From Shewanella olleyana (GTDB taxonomy: Bacteria > Pseudomonadota > Gammaproteobacteria > Enterobacterales > Shewanellaceae): 64,000 bases of DNA. Positions 45,945 to 55,086 of this stretch are shown piece after piece (position 1 is the stretch's first letter; every line of letters begins with the position of its first letter). Below the pieces are notes generated by a model. It was not told the origin of the DNA. It saw only the letters and a list, made by a program, of their open reading frames with translations, and did not search any database. The translations under genes were made by a program, and so were the position numbers. The stretch spans positions 1 to 64,000 of the forward strand of contig NZ_JAKILD010000025.1 of the NCBI RefSeq assembly GCF_023283825.1, given 5' to 3'.

Positions 45945-46428
45945 TCATTAAGCGTTTACGACTCATTTCTACTATTCATTAAAAGGAGCTTCGGCTCCTT
46001 TTTTATTATCTATTTCTGATTTCGTTTTTGTTTCAACTTATGTACCTCAAGCTTTCAGTTATTTGCTGTCTAAGTTATCGAGTTTGACCTTGTATACTGA
46101 TGAATACAAATGAGACAAAAAGATTAACGGATGGTATCAACTGGTAAGCGTGTTAAAAACGATTGATCGCGCTTTCACTTATGTACGAGTGATATTTTTG
46201 AGCAGGTTTAGTTCGTTTAGCAACATTTAATTCTGATTTAATTGGGTTGTTAATGCTGTTTCAGTAAATTTCACTGGTTAATCATGTTAAGGCGAGATTA
46301 ATTTAGCGTTTGGTTATTATTAAATGGTGTTTTTGCGCTTGATATAGCCATTCAAATGGTCAATTTTGATTACCGATGGAGTTAGTTCTAAGGAAGGATT
46401 AAGAATAAAAACCAAAGGTTAATCAATC
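45945..46428. other. Intergenic region with a dyad upstream of the symporter gene
   Basis: No gene is seen in 484 bp apart from the terminator at the left end. TTGTAT (46090-46095) and ATACAA (46104-46109) form a dyad with an 8-bp spacer, of the kind bound by GntR-type regulators. It could control the symporter gene 320 bp downstream (inference). Confidence 0.35.
45981..46004 (+). terminator. Terminator after the HlyD gene
   Basis: AAAAGGAGC (45981-45989) pairs with GCTCCTTTT (45994-46002) around a UUCG tetraloop, followed by T residues. Confidence 0.9.
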
Positions 46429-47688
46429 ATGTTTAAATCGCTTTCAGTAAAAATATTTGTAGGCCTGCTTATTGGGACATTATTCCAATATGGCTTCGCA
46501 AATGATGGTTTCGTTAACGGAACTTTGGTGGATGTTGCTGCTGGTATCGGCAGTATGTTTGTTCAGTTAATTATGATGTTGGTTGTACCACTGGTTTTCT
46601 TCAGTATTGTTACTGGCATCATTGAGCTAAACGATCTTAAATCCTTCGGCCGATTAGGCAGTAAAACCTTTGTGCTGTATTTACTGAATACTGTGGTGGC
46701 GATTGTAGCCGCAATTACGTTATCGGTCTGGTTTGCACCAGGTGCAGGTTTAGCATTAACAGGGGATAAAAATGCTGAATTAGTCACGACAGAGTTACCT
46801 GGTTTCTTAGGCATGATTGTAGACATCATTCCACGTAACCCAATTCAAGCATTTGCAGAAGGCAATATGCTGCAAATCATCTTCATGGCCTTAATGACAG
46901 GCGGTGTCATTAAAGCCTTAGGTGATACTGTTAAGCCAACGATTACCTTTTTCCAACAAGGTAACAAGATCATGCTTAAGATGATCACTGTTGTGATGAG
47001 CCTTGCTCCATACGGTGTCTTTGCATTAATGATTCAATTAGGCGCAACCTTCGTACCTGAAGCGTTTATGAGTGTACTCAGCTACATGATGTTAGTGATT
47101 GGCTTATTAGCTTTCTGGGCTCTTGTGGTGTATCCAACCATTATCGGCTTAACGACTTCAACCTCAGCGAGTGATTTTCGTCGTCATACCCGTGAGCAGT
47201 TCTTATTCGCGCTTTCTACAGCCAGTTCTAATGCGACAATCCCTGTCACTATGCGCACCTTAATTGAAAAGATCGGCGTTAAGAAAAGTATTGCAGGTTT
47301 TGGCGTACCAATGGGTGCAACCATGAACATGAGTGGTGCGGCTATCTATATTACAGTCGGTATTTTCTTTGTCGGTAATGCCTTTGGTCATCCTATCGAG
47401 ATGAGCCAACTTCCAGTGCTTGCTTTCACTGTGTTCCTATTGTCTATCGGTGCTGGTGGCGTTCCAGGTGGCGGGATCGTTATGATAGGTGTGCTTATTC
47501 ACCAGTTGGGCTTACCGATTGAGGCAATTGCCATTGTTGCTGCATTAGACCGTATTATTGATATGTTCTGTACCAGTACTAACGTGGTAGGTGATGCGGC
47601 AGTTGTGACTATGGTTGATCATAGTGAGCAGGTGCTAGATGCAGCTGCTACCACACCTGCAAACACTGGCAGTACTGCAGCAGCTTAA
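46429..47688 (+). CDS. DAACS dicarboxylate/amino acid:cation symporter
   Basis: 419 residues with the family hallmarks: the serine-rich STASSNATIPVTM in hairpin loop 1, GAGGVPGGGIVMIG in hairpin loop 2, MNMSGAAIYI in TM7 (the NMDGT-equivalent position), and DRIIDMFCTSTNVVGDA in TM8. It brings glutamate, aspartate or C4-dicarboxylates into the cell with H+ or Na+; which one is not readable. The C-terminus is Ala/Thr rich. A terminator follows. Confidence 0.92.
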   Translation: MFKSLSVKIFVGLLIGTLFQYGFANDGFVNGTLVDVAAGIGSMFVQLIMMLVVPLVFFSIVTGIIELNDLKSFGRLGSKTFVLYLLNTVVAIVAAITLSVWFAPGAGLALTGDKNAELVTTELPGFLGMIVDIIPRNPIQAFAEGNMLQIIFMALMTGGVIKALGDTVKPTITFFQQGNKIMLKMITVVMSLAPYGVFALMIQLGATFVPEAFMSVLSYMMLVIGLLAFWALVVYPTIIGLTTSTSASDFRRHTREQFLFALSTASSNATIPVTMRTLIEKIGVKKSIAGFGVPMGATMNMSGAAIYITVGIFFVGNAFGHPIEMSQLPVLAFTVFLLSIGAGGVPGGGIVMIGVLIHQLGLPIEAIAIVAALDRIIDMFCTSTNVVGDAAVVTMVDHSEQVLDAAATTPANTGSTAAA

Positions 47689-47714
47689 TCTCAGCTAGCA
47701 TCAATAAATACAAA

Positions 47715-47740
47715 AAAAAAGCGGCAAAGGCCGCTTTTTT
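47715..47740 (+). terminator. Terminator after the symporter gene
   Basis: AAAAAAGCGGC (47715-47725) pairs with GCCGCTTTTTT (47730-47740) around AAAG. Confidence 0.9.
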
Positions 47741-47813
47741 ATTGTTTATAAAGGCTATTACCAATAACCTTAATTAAGAACTCTCACCATAAACTCTTAC
47801 AAATAGCGCTAAT

Positions 47814-48470
47814 TTACTTAGCAAGTTCTGCGCTTATATTGATTTGACTAGGGCTGTTTATTCCCATCGCACTGGCTGTCTCAATTGCATTTGCTGTTCC
47901 CATTGAGTGGCCAGATGCCGCCTCATGGACTGACTTGCTTTGTATGTAATGCTGAATAAGCCCTTGGGACAATATCATGATAGTCATGACTTGATATATT
48001 ATGCCTGACCATGACATCAAATATATTGATAGCATTAAATTAAGTGCATTACTCACTACCATTGCAAGTCTTAGCTGACTTCCAGCAAAGTAAAACAAGC
48101 TAAAACTCATTATTACCGCAGCCGCAACCGCGCACCATTCACTCCAGTGTTCTGCCCACATGAAACCTTGTGTTATAGCCACTGCACTGAATAGTATGGT
48201 CATTGCGATAGGTGAAAGTGTTTTACTGTTTTGCTTATTCAGGCTTTGACAGCAACGAAAGCGGATGACATTAACCAGTTGATTTGCCATACCTAAAAAG
48301 CTGCCGAGCAAACCTAAATGAATTGCGGTCAGTATTGCAGCCATCATGTTGCCATGAATAAATTTGCAGTCTTGCTTTTGAGTGTTAGCCCACCAGCCAA
48401 TGGCCATTGAGATGAATCCAAGCAGTTGAACAAAGAATAGTTGATTTAAGACAAACTCTGGCACGCACAA
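47814..48470 (-). CDS. YgjV-like inner membrane protein
   Basis: 218 residues with about five or six hydrophobic segments. The first half (FVQLLGFISMAIGWWANTQKQDCKF) and the central NVIRFRCC turn resemble the YgjV family of inner membrane proteins of unknown function. The last 35 residues are Ala/Ser rich and soluble. The assignment is by pattern only. The upstream 195 bp to umuC hold no recognised feature. Confidence 0.6.
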   Translation of the reverse strand: MCVPEFVLNQLFFVQLLGFISMAIGWWANTQKQDCKFIHGNMMAAILTAIHLGLLGSFLGMANQLVNVIRFRCCQSLNKQNSKTLSPIAMTILFSAVAITQGFMWAEHWSEWCAVAAAVIMSFSLFYFAGSQLRLAMVVSNALNLMLSIYLMSWSGIIYQVMTIMILSQGLIQHYIQSKSVHEAASGHSMGTANAIETASAMGINSPSQINISAELAK

Positions 48471-48665
48471 TAATCCGATAAAATTTCAAGCTGCGTATTG
48501 TCTATATTTTCACCGCCGAAACAAGGATCTCGTCGAGGTTTCTTAAAATCTTTTTAGTTCAGCCACAAAACTGCCTAAAGTGTTTGAGTAAGGTATGTCG
48601 TTTGTTGCTACTTTGTTTGGTTGTGGGTGTTTTTATGTTGTTTGCAAGTGCAGGTTTGAGTTGAG

Positions 48666-49925
48666 TTATTCGCTACAACTCACTTGAGGGATATCTTGCC
48701 AACAAGTCGTGTATTGCGGCGTAAGTAATTCTCGGCGCATGTGCCATTTGCCGCTAATACCTTGTGCAGCAACAAACACAGAGTCAGTGCCATAACGTTG
48801 ATTCAGTCTGTCGCAAACTTGCATCAGCGCAGGATCTTTTGCTGGCGTAAACAAGTCTCCTTGTAAATGTTGAACTGGCGATAAGTCCACCAAGCCCACC
48901 CCAATTTTGTAATAACGGGTATTAGGGTTAAACAGTTGGCTACCTATGCTTGTCGCATAACTTATTAGCTCACAGCTGTCATTTGTTGGGTAAGCGCAGC
49001 GATAGTGATACTTAAAACCACTAGGCTGTTCATCATAAGGGGAGTTCTTGGCAAAAATGAGTAAGCTACTGGCGGCGGAGCCTTGTTTTCTTGCTTTAGC
49101 TGCTGCAATGGCCGCGTGTTTACTTAAGGCTTGCAGTAAAGCTTCTTTGTCAGTAATGCGCTCGCCAACACTGCGAGTCGAAAAGATTTGCTGTTTATCA
49201 GCTCGAGCACTGTCCCAACCCTTACACTCTTCACCATTGAGTTCACGTACTGTACGTTCTATTTCAACACTAAAGCTTTTGCGAGCCAGCCCAGGCTTAA
49301 ATTTAGACAGAGCAAGTGCATCATTAATGCCCATGAGTTGTAGCTTTTTACCAATGCGAGAACCAATTCCCCACACGTCGGTGACTTTCATGCTAGCTAG
49401 AATACTCTGTCGCTGCTCGAGTGAGTCGATATAGCAAACACCGTTATAACCACTCAGTTTTTTAGCCGCATGATTTGCGACTTTAGCAAGGGTGAGGGTT
49501 TCACCAATACCGACACAAACAGGTAGGCGGGTTTCTTTCCATACTGCGCGGCGAATGCGAGCTGCATGGGTTAATAAACAAGGTATAGCAGGGTAGCTTT
49601 GTTTGAAAGATAGAAAAGATTCATCAATTGAATATATGTGCTGTTCTGGCGCAAATCGGCCAATGATCTCCATCATATTACTAGAAAGCGAACCATATAA
49701 TTCATAGTTAGATGACAGAGCAATCACACCTAGCTCATTACATAAATCTTTTACTTCAAAGAATGGTCCAAATTTACCTATGCCTAACGCTTTTGCTTGG
49801 CGGTTAGCGGCAACAATACAACCATCGTTGTTGGATAACACGACAATAGGGCGGCCACGCCATTCAGGCCTAAAGACTTGCTCGGCGCTACAATAAAAAG
49901 AATTGGCATCAACTAAGGCATACAT
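48666..49925 (-). CDS. umuC: DNA polymerase V catalytic subunit
   Basis: About 419 residues from ATG 49925, 3 bp after the umuD stop. This Y-family polymerase has its catalytic acids in ALVDANSFYCSAEQ and in YSIDESFLSF. The finger motif is VVLSNNDGCIVAANRQAK. The helix-hairpin-helix region reads VWGIGSRIGKKL, and the C-terminal little-finger domain is present. With UmuD' it performs error-prone translesion synthesis. It is under the LexA box upstream of umuD. Confidence 0.95.
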   Translation of the reverse strand: MYALVDANSFYCSAEQVFRPEWRGRPIVVLSNNDGCIVAANRQAKALGIGKFGPFFEVKDLCNELGVIALSSNYELYGSLSSNMMEIIGRFAPEQHIYSIDESFLSFKQSYPAIPCLLTHAARIRRAVWKETRLPVCVGIGETLTLAKVANHAAKKLSGYNGVCYIDSLEQRQSILASMKVTDVWGIGSRIGKKLQLMGINDALALSKFKPGLARKSFSVEIERTVRELNGEECKGWDSARADKQQIFSTRSVGERITDKEALLQALSKHAAIAAAKARKQGSAASSLLIFAKNSPYDEQPSGFKYHYRCAYPTNDSCELISYATSIGSQLFNPNTRYYKIGVGLVDLSPVQHLQGDLFTPAKDPALMQVCDRLNQRYGTDSVFVAAQGISGKWHMRRELLTPQYTTCWQDIPQVSCSE

Positions 49926-49928
49926 CAA

Positions 49929-50336
49929 TTAATAACCGGAAAGGATCGGACTTTGACGATGACAGCGGATAGAGCGGATCACCACACCTTCAACACTGAA
50001 ATTATCGTGTTCTTGGATTAACACACTATTGTGGCTGTCGTTGGCTGATAATAAAAGCCTGCGTTTAGTATCAATCAGCTTGCAAACAAAGTTGCCATTA
50101 TAGTTAGCCACAATCACATCATGGTTCTCAACACTGACATGGCGATCCACAATCAAAATGTCTTTATCAAATATGCCTATTTTCTCCATTGAATCGCCGC
50201 TGGCTTGACCTATAAAGGTAGCGCTCGGGTGTTCAATTAATAGCTCATCTAAGCTTAATGGTAATTGTCGATATTCAGCAGCTGGGGATTCAAATCCAGT
50301 GATCCCAGCGCTAGCAAAAATAGGAATAACATTCAT
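49929..50336 (-). CDS. umuD: DNA polymerase V subunit, LexA-like peptidase
   Basis: About 135 residues from ATG 50336; GTG 50345 is an alternative start. The catalytic Ser is in QASGDSM and the Lys in FVCKLI. The residue lined up with the E. coli Cys24-Gly25 cleavage site is Thr-Gly (ITGFESPAAEY), while an Ala-Gly lies three residues earlier. RecA-stimulated self-cleavage makes UmuD'. It is the first gene of the umuDC operon. Confidence 0.93.
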   Translation of the reverse strand: MNVIPIFASAGITGFESPAAEYRQLPLSLDELLIEHPSATFIGQASGDSMEKIGIFDKDILIVDRHVSVENHDVIVANYNGNFVCKLIDTKRRLLLSANDSHNSVLIQEHDNFSVEGVVIRSIRCHRQSPILSGY

Positions 50337-50357
50337 AAGTTTCACATATAAAAATAA

Positions 50358-50373
50358 CTGTATGTTTATACAG
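50358..50373. promoter_or_regulatory. LexA (SOS) box for umuDC
   Basis: CTGTATGTTTATACAG matches CTGT-N8-ACAG perfectly. It lies 22 bp upstream of umuD ATG 50336 and predicts tight SOS control. Confidence 0.92.
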
Positions 50374-50712
50374 TATTATAGTGAACCCCGTAAAATTGGC
50401 AATAATTTCCGTTTATTTGTATTCAACTTGAACAATCTGTCGGTTATTTATTCAAAGATTGAGTTGAGGCTTGTTAAAAATAATCACCATGAATTGAAGA
50501 AGTTAATCAGTTGTTCAGCTTAGGTTTAGTATGAGTAGATAAAATAGTTACCAATTAAGTGAATCAAACTCTGTATGACATACATCTAGAATAAAGAGTG
50601 AATCTTTAAAAATGCTTGGCACGTTAAGGTAACTAATTGAAGATGCGAGTAGGTAATATTGAGCAATAAACAAGAAACACACTTAAAGAATCGGCATAAA
50701 AGGAATATCAAT
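50374..50712. other. Intergenic region between umuD and a secreted protein gene
   Basis: No gene was recognised; the plus-strand frame over 50299-50523 is a shadow. A 13-bp palindrome TGTATGACATACA (50572-50584) could be an operator for the downstream gene. Confidence 0.4.
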
Positions 50713-51117
50713 ATGAAAAAGTTAATGATGATCGCTATGTTTGCTTTCTTCTCAGTAGCAGCGAATGCTAGTTATTCAACTCAACAATCGGTTGTGATAC
50801 AAATTGATCAGTCTCGGGCAAATATTGAAACAGCGGTGAGCTGTTCGATTATCTATTCTCATACTCCATTGGCGACTGAAGCAGATTTTTATAAAGGTGT
50901 GGTATACGAGAACTATTCAAATCTTGTGGACCAATTAGTGCTAACAGGCCAACCAGAAAATCAAGCGAGGCAAACGGCGATGGAGCAGGTGGTTTCACAA
51001 GCACAGCACATGGAAAAACTACTTAAAGATGAAAGAGCAAGTGGTAAAGTACAATTTACCCAACTACTTAAACAAACAGCAATGCAAAATCAGTGTGTTC
51101 ATTACGCCAAACTTTAA
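50713..51117 (+). CDS. Secreted protein of unknown function
   Basis: 134 residues from ATG 50713, which has AAAGGAAT upstream; the longer frame to 50659 lacks these signs. A signal peptide is clear (KKLMMIAMFAFFSVAANA, cleaved before SYST). The mature part is helical with two cysteines (AVSCSII and QNQCVHYA) that could form a disulfide in the periplasm. I do not recognise a family. Confidence 0.75.
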   Translation: MKKLMMIAMFAFFSVAANASYSTQQSVVIQIDQSRANIETAVSCSIIYSHTPLATEADFYKGVVYENYSNLVDQLVLTGQPENQARQTAMEQVVSQAQHMEKLLKDERASGKVQFTQLLKQTAMQNQCVHYAKL

Positions 51118-51282
51118 CGTTAGCTAAGTCGGTACATCCTTCATTGGGATGTGTTGCTTAATGTCATACCTGCTGAATTTAACATCGTTATGTGTAATTA
51201 TTGAACATATAACGGTGGCCGGTCATAATAAATTGATTAATGCCACGCTACTTAGTCAGTCTATCTTGATAGATGATTTAGA

Positions 51283-51651
51283 TTAATGACTCAATCGTTG
51301 CCATTGCTGGATAAGTCCAACAAGATGAAATAAACCAATGACAAGGCAAATCAACGAACTCCATATCCAAAATTCTGGAGTTCTCCCCAGCGGACTGCTG
51401 ACAAAGTAAAAACCAGCTAAACCACGAAGTAAATAAATAGTGGTAATTAACACCAGTATTAATCTAACTAGCGGCAACTTAATGATCAGACCAGCGGCAG
51501 ATAAGGCGTAACAAGACCACACGAAAAGCACAGTGAATATCACTAAAGTTATAATCGTCGGTTGTAATTGCCCTTGGGCTGCCATTAGGGCCATCTGTTC
51601 TACAGCACCAAAAAAACGATACCATGAAGCACCAAAGTAAATACAGCCCAA
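51283..51651 (-). pseudogene. 5'-truncated membrane protein gene
   Basis: 122 residues if started at TTG 51651. Hydrophobic segments near 25-45, 55-75 and 92-115 and GASWYRFFGAVEQM resemble a conserved membrane protein family that normally has a further N-terminal membrane helix ending just before this point. That helix is missing: the upstream DNA instead belongs to a crotonase-like fragment in another frame. The gene is therefore probably a remnant fused by a deletion. It could still be expressed from the TTG. Confidence 0.6.
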
Positions 51652-51851
51652 TTTCGTTGGTTATCTATTTCAAACTGAGCGCCTTGCTCGTCAGCCCAGG
51701 TAAAACGGGTAATTGCAGATGTTTTGCTGGTGGCTTGATATAACCAGTAGGCTTCTGCTTTTAACGCTTCTTCAATAGGTTTATCGATTGACTCATAAAC
51801 GGTTTGTTTACAAGCATTAATAGGCTCTGCTGGGAAAAATACAATGCGGCG
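51652..51851 (-). pseudogene. Remnant of an enoyl-CoA hydratase-like gene
   Basis: Reading the minus strand gives RRIVFFPAEPINACKQTVYE, then SIDKPIEEALKAEAYWLYQA and FTWADEQGAQFEIDNQ. This is the C-terminal pattern of a crotonase-family protein (PAEPI, then helix with AEAYWLY). A stop lies just before it, and the frame runs out into the truncated membrane gene. Only about 65 residues remain. Confidence 0.6.
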
Positions 51852-52083
51852 TTATATAATCAAACTGGGTGCTAATTTCATTAGGCTCGAAGTGTTATTG
51901 AAAGAAGTATCACTGAGATATTACTATACGGTTTACTGAGTTTAATCAGTTCCATAGTCGCGAGTGTAATGTTTACTAAGCTAGCACAGCTACTATTACA
52001 CAAACATTCACGTAAACTCACCGGCGCCTAAATTGTTTGAAGCATTCATGTTTTAACTGGATCAGATTCAATAAGAGATAACT
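51852..52083. other. Intergenic region, nothing recognised
   Basis: About 230 AT-rich bases follow the crotonase remnant and precede the small gene at 52084. No gene, repeat end or attachment site was identified. Confidence 0.4.
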
Positions 52084-52302
52084 ATGAGCCCAGAATTACG
52101 TCAACGTATTATGACCATTTGCGATAAGAAAATTGAACAAAAAGGAGATAATGTCGGTTTATCTTTTTACGCTTTTTTCGCAAATAAAAATGATAATCCT
52201 GTTGAATTAATGCAAGTTGCAAAATGGTGGATTGAAACACATCAGTTAGATCACTTTGAAAAGGCTTTTAAGATAAAATCAATGATTCTAGCTGACTCAT
52301 AG
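52084..52302 (+). CDS. Small conserved protein (DUF6500-like)
   Basis: 72 residues with NVGLSFYAFFANKNDNP and LDHFEKAFKIKSM. It resembles proteins annotated DUF6500, though I cannot verify this. It has no signal peptide or membrane helix. It starts with a Shine-Dalgarno-like AGAGATA upstream, and the next gene begins 19 bp later, so cotranscription with the rsuA-like gene is likely. Function is unknown. Confidence 0.7.
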   Translation: MSPELRQRIMTICDKKIEQKGDNVGLSFYAFFANKNDNPVELMQVAKWWIETHQLDHFEKAFKIKSMILADS

Positions 52303-52321
52303 TAGGAAATAATGAAACCAT

Positions 52322-53038
52322 ATGCGTCTAGATAAATTCGTTTTACGTAGCACACAATTGAGTAAATTATCTGTCATTTCTTGTATTGAATCAGGTGAAG
52401 TACGAGTTAATCAAGATGTGATAAAAGATGTACGTTATCAAGTGCATGAAAATAATTTGATTGAATATCAAGGTAAGCTATTAGTCCCAAGGCCTTTTAG
52501 GTATTTAATGTTTAATAAGCCAGTAGATACAATATGTTCGAATGTAGATGGAGATTACCCATCAATTTTAAATTACCTTGAAATTGATAATAAGGATGAG
52601 CTTCATATTGCTGGGCGATTGGATGCTGACACGACGGGTTTAGTGCTTATCACTGACGATGGCCGCTGGTCTTTTAATATCATGAAACCAGAAACGCATT
52701 GTGAGAAAACATACCGAGTCACATTAGCAAAACCATTATTACAAGGTGTAGCTAAAAGGTTTTCTGAAGGCTTGTTGTTACAGGGAGAATCTAAGCCAAC
52801 GTTACCCGCCAAGCTTGAGCAGATTGAAGTAGATTCAGCATATGATTCAACTGCGGAACTTCAAGTTTTACTGTCTATTTCTGAAGGGCGCTACCATCAA
52901 GTCAAGAGAATGTTTTTTGCTGTAGGAAATAAAGTTAAACATTTACACCGCGAAAATATTGGTAACTTGACGGTAGATATTCCTACTGGAACATGGCGGT
53001 ATTTAACAATCGATGAGGTTAGGTCACTGACTTATTAA
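52322..53038 (+). CDS. rsuA: 16S rRNA pseudouridine synthase (RsuA family)
   Basis: 238 residues. An N-terminal S4-like RNA-binding domain (RLDKFVLRSTQLSK to about 55) is followed by the catalytic domain with the Asp in GRLDADTTGLVLITDDG. YLMFNKPVDTICSN and the C-terminal GRYHQVKRMFFAVGNKVKHL match the RsuA/RluB/E/F group. E. coli RsuA makes pseudouridine 516 in 16S rRNA. Lengths and the S4 domain favour RsuA, but a RluE/F relative cannot be excluded. Confidence 0.88.
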   Translation: MRLDKFVLRSTQLSKLSVISCIESGEVRVNQDVIKDVRYQVHENNLIEYQGKLLVPRPFRYLMFNKPVDTICSNVDGDYPSILNYLEIDNKDELHIAGRLDADTTGLVLITDDGRWSFNIMKPETHCEKTYRVTLAKPLLQGVAKRFSEGLLLQGESKPTLPAKLEQIEVDSAYDSTAELQVLLSISEGRYHQVKRMFFAVGNKVKHLHRENIGNLTVDIPTGTWRYLTIDEVRSLTY

Positions 53039-53182
53039 TTTGTTGGTTAATTAATTCAGCAAATATCACGCTAAAAGGTCTTTAAGTTATGTATAAACAC
53101 TGGGCTAAGGTATCATTTGCCAAAGATAATACACTTAGCTTATTTGTTTAAAATACAGCTAAACACAACATCAACGGCTGAT

Positions 53183-53491
53183 ATGAAAATAGAAATCACT
53201 GAAATTTTAAGTATAGATAGCACAGATATTGATCCCAATATTACCTGTACTGGTTGTAAAGCATGTTGTTGTAAATTAGAAGTAATTTTAATCTCCGATA
53301 CGGGCGTACCTGAAGAGTATATTGGTGAAGATCAATGGGGCGGAGAAGTGATGAAACGCCTAGATGATGGATGGTGTATTGCAGTTGATAGAGAGACCTT
53401 AATGTGTACAATTTATGAAAATCGACCATGGGTATGTCGTGAGTTTGAAATGGGTTCATACGAGTGTGTAGAAGAAAGGCAGCAAATGTAA
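53183..53491 (+). CDS. YkgJ-family cysteine cluster protein
   Basis: 102 residues from ATG 53183; the longer frame to 53117 lacks support. Clustered cysteines (CTGCKACCCKLE and later MCTIYENRPWVCREFE) match the YkgJ/CxxCxxCC zinc or Fe-S cluster family. Function is unknown. It starts a run of accessory genes; the next gene begins 41 bp later. Confidence 0.8.
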   Translation: MKIEITEILSIDSTDIDPNITCTGCKACCCKLEVILISDTGVPEEYIGEDQWGGEVMKRLDDGWCIAVDRETLMCTIYENRPWVCREFEMGSYECVEERQQM

Positions 53492-53532
53492 GCTCTTAAT
53501 TTAGATACTGTGAATAAAGGATTTGTCAGTTA

Positions 53533-54081
53533 ATGAATGGAATGCAATTTTTTATAGCGTTATTAGATAAACTAGCTTGGCCGTTAGTTTTTATTTTTAG
53601 TGTTGTCACACTTCAAAAACCATTGGCAGCGCTTATTCCGCTTGCTAAAAAGCTCAAATTTAAAGACTTTGAAATTGAGTTTGGCCAAGAATTAAAAGCG
53701 GTGTCCAAAAAAGCTGAGGGTGCATTTCCTGAACTTGAAATCGATAAAAAATCCGTACTCATTGCCTCTGTCGAAAACCTCCCCAATTCATCAATTTTAC
53801 AAGCATGGAGTGAAGTTGATAAAGCCGCTGAAAACCTTATTCGTATTAAGTTACCCAATGTCATATTGGATTCAAACACTCGATACAAAGACATTGAAGA
53901 GACACTAGTCTCTGAACATATCATCGATACCAAAAAAGCAAAATTATTCAGCGAATTACGTGTTCTTCGAAATAAAGTCGCCCATGCAAAAGGCTATGAA
54001 GTTGGCAAAGTAGAAGCGGTTCAATACATAGAGTTATGTTTTGTATTGGTTGATCATTTAAACCAGCTTAGACTTTGTTGA
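53533..54081 (+). CDS. Membrane-anchored protein with HEPN-like R-x4-H motif
   Basis: 182 residues. One N-terminal membrane helix (about 5-35, FFIALLDKLAWPLVFIFSVVT) is followed by a charged linker (50-75). The C-terminal helical domain contains LRNKVAH (R146 to H151), the R-x4-H form seen in HEPN and DUF4145-type domains. HEPN domains are often RNases in toxin or defence systems, but the RN..AH form is also common in non-toxic scaffolds. The next gene overlaps its end by 7 bp, so they are coupled. Confidence 0.65.
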   Translation: MNGMQFFIALLDKLAWPLVFIFSVVTLQKPLAALIPLAKKLKFKDFEIEFGQELKAVSKKAEGAFPELEIDKKSVLIASVENLPNSSILQAWSEVDKAAENLIRIKLPNVILDSNTRYKDIEETLVSEHIIDTKKAKLFSELRVLRNKVAHAKGYEVGKVEAVQYIELCFVLVDHLNQLRLC

Positions 54082-54557
54082 ATAACAAAGTGAAATATCA
54101 ATTGCTTGTCCCAACGTCAAAGCACTTAACAGGGTTAATGACTTGGTTTGCAGATAAAGATAGTTTGTCAAAGTGGGCGGGACCACATTTTAGATATCCC
54201 TTCAATGAACAGACATTTATAGAAGATTTAAACTTACAAAAATTGTCATCTTATATTCTTATTGATGACTTTGAGCAATTGGTCGGTTTTGGCCAATATT
54301 ATCAAAGATTAAATAAATGCCACTTAGCAAGGATAGCTATCTCTCCAGAGCACCGCGGTAAGGGCATAGCCAAAATACTATTAAAGCAATTGATACAAAA
54401 AGCTAAAAATGATTTAAGCCTAGATGTAGTATCCCTTTTCGTATTGGCTGACAATGTACAGGCTGTAAAAGCTTATCAGTCTTATGGCTTTAGCGTGACA
54501 GAATATCCAGACATTATAGAACTACCAAATTGTTTATATATGACTTTAAATAATTAA
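54075..54557 (+). CDS. GNAT family N-acetyltransferase
   Basis: 160 residues if started at TTG 54075; GTG 54090 (VKYQLLVPTS) is an alternative with a better N-terminus. The acetyl-CoA loop reads PEHRGKGIAKILLKQL (near 92-106), and NVQAVKAYQSYGF is the typical GNAT C-terminal segment. The substrate is unknown. It overlaps the HEPN-like gene by 7 bp. This arrangement of coupled helical HEPN-like protein and acetyltransferase recalls toxin-antitoxin layout only superficially. Confidence 0.85.
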   Translation: MLNNKVKYQLLVPTSKHLTGLMTWFADKDSLSKWAGPHFRYPFNEQTFIEDLNLQKLSSYILIDDFEQLVGFGQYYQRLNKCHLARIAISPEHRGKGIAKILLKQLIQKAKNDLSLDVVSLFVLADNVQAVKAYQSYGFSVTEYPDIIELPNCLYMTLNN

Positions 54558-54607
54558 ATATATAACTTTAATACTTATATAAATTCAATCAATTAGAGGA
54601 TAATACA

Positions 54608-54988
54608 ATGAGTAATACACATGGATTTACCGTTGGTATTGAAAGAATTGGTAATGATATTTTCTTATCTTTAAAAGCTAAAGGCACCTTAACCCACCAA
54701 GACTACCTGACAATTACCCCTCTTATTGATTCGGCAATAGCTGAGGTTAAGCATCCACAAGTGAATGTTTTTATAGATGGAACAGAACTCGATGGTTGGG
54801 AGGCAAGGGCTGCTTGGGATGATTTAAAAATTGGCCTTAAACATGGCAATGAATTTAGAAAAATTGCTATCTATGGTAATAAAGGCTGGCAAAAATTTGC
54901 AGGTAAAATCGCCAAATGGTTCATTAATGGTGACTCTCAATATTTCGAAGACAAAGACGCTGCGATGAATTGGTTATTGAGCGAATAG
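54608..54988 (+). CDS. STAS/SEC14-type (SpoIIAA-like) protein
   Basis: 126 residues with the SpoIIAA-like (STAS/SEC14) pattern: FLSLKAKGTLTHQDYLTI, VFIDGTELDGWEARAAWDD, and FRKIAIYGNKGWQKFAGKI. These small cytosolic proteins may bind lipids or other hydrophobic ligands; no partner is known. TTAGAGGA precedes its ATG. It is 50 bp after the GNAT gene and 98 bp before the signalling operon. Confidence 0.85.
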   Translation: MSNTHGFTVGIERIGNDIFLSLKAKGTLTHQDYLTITPLIDSAIAEVKHPQVNVFIDGTELDGWEARAAWDDLKIGLKHGNEFRKIAIYGNKGWQKFAGKIAKWFINGDSQYFEDKDAAMNWLLSE

Positions 54989-55086
54989 TTTATTTAATAT
55001 CAAGCAACATACTGTTTTTAACTTGTTTTCTGTAAATAGTGTCTATACTTATTCAAGGAGAAGGATTTCGAATAAGTGGAGTTATA

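Noticed and set aside
50299..50523. Plus-strand open frame across the LexA box
   Set aside because: It runs antisense over the umuD start and operator and shows no family features.
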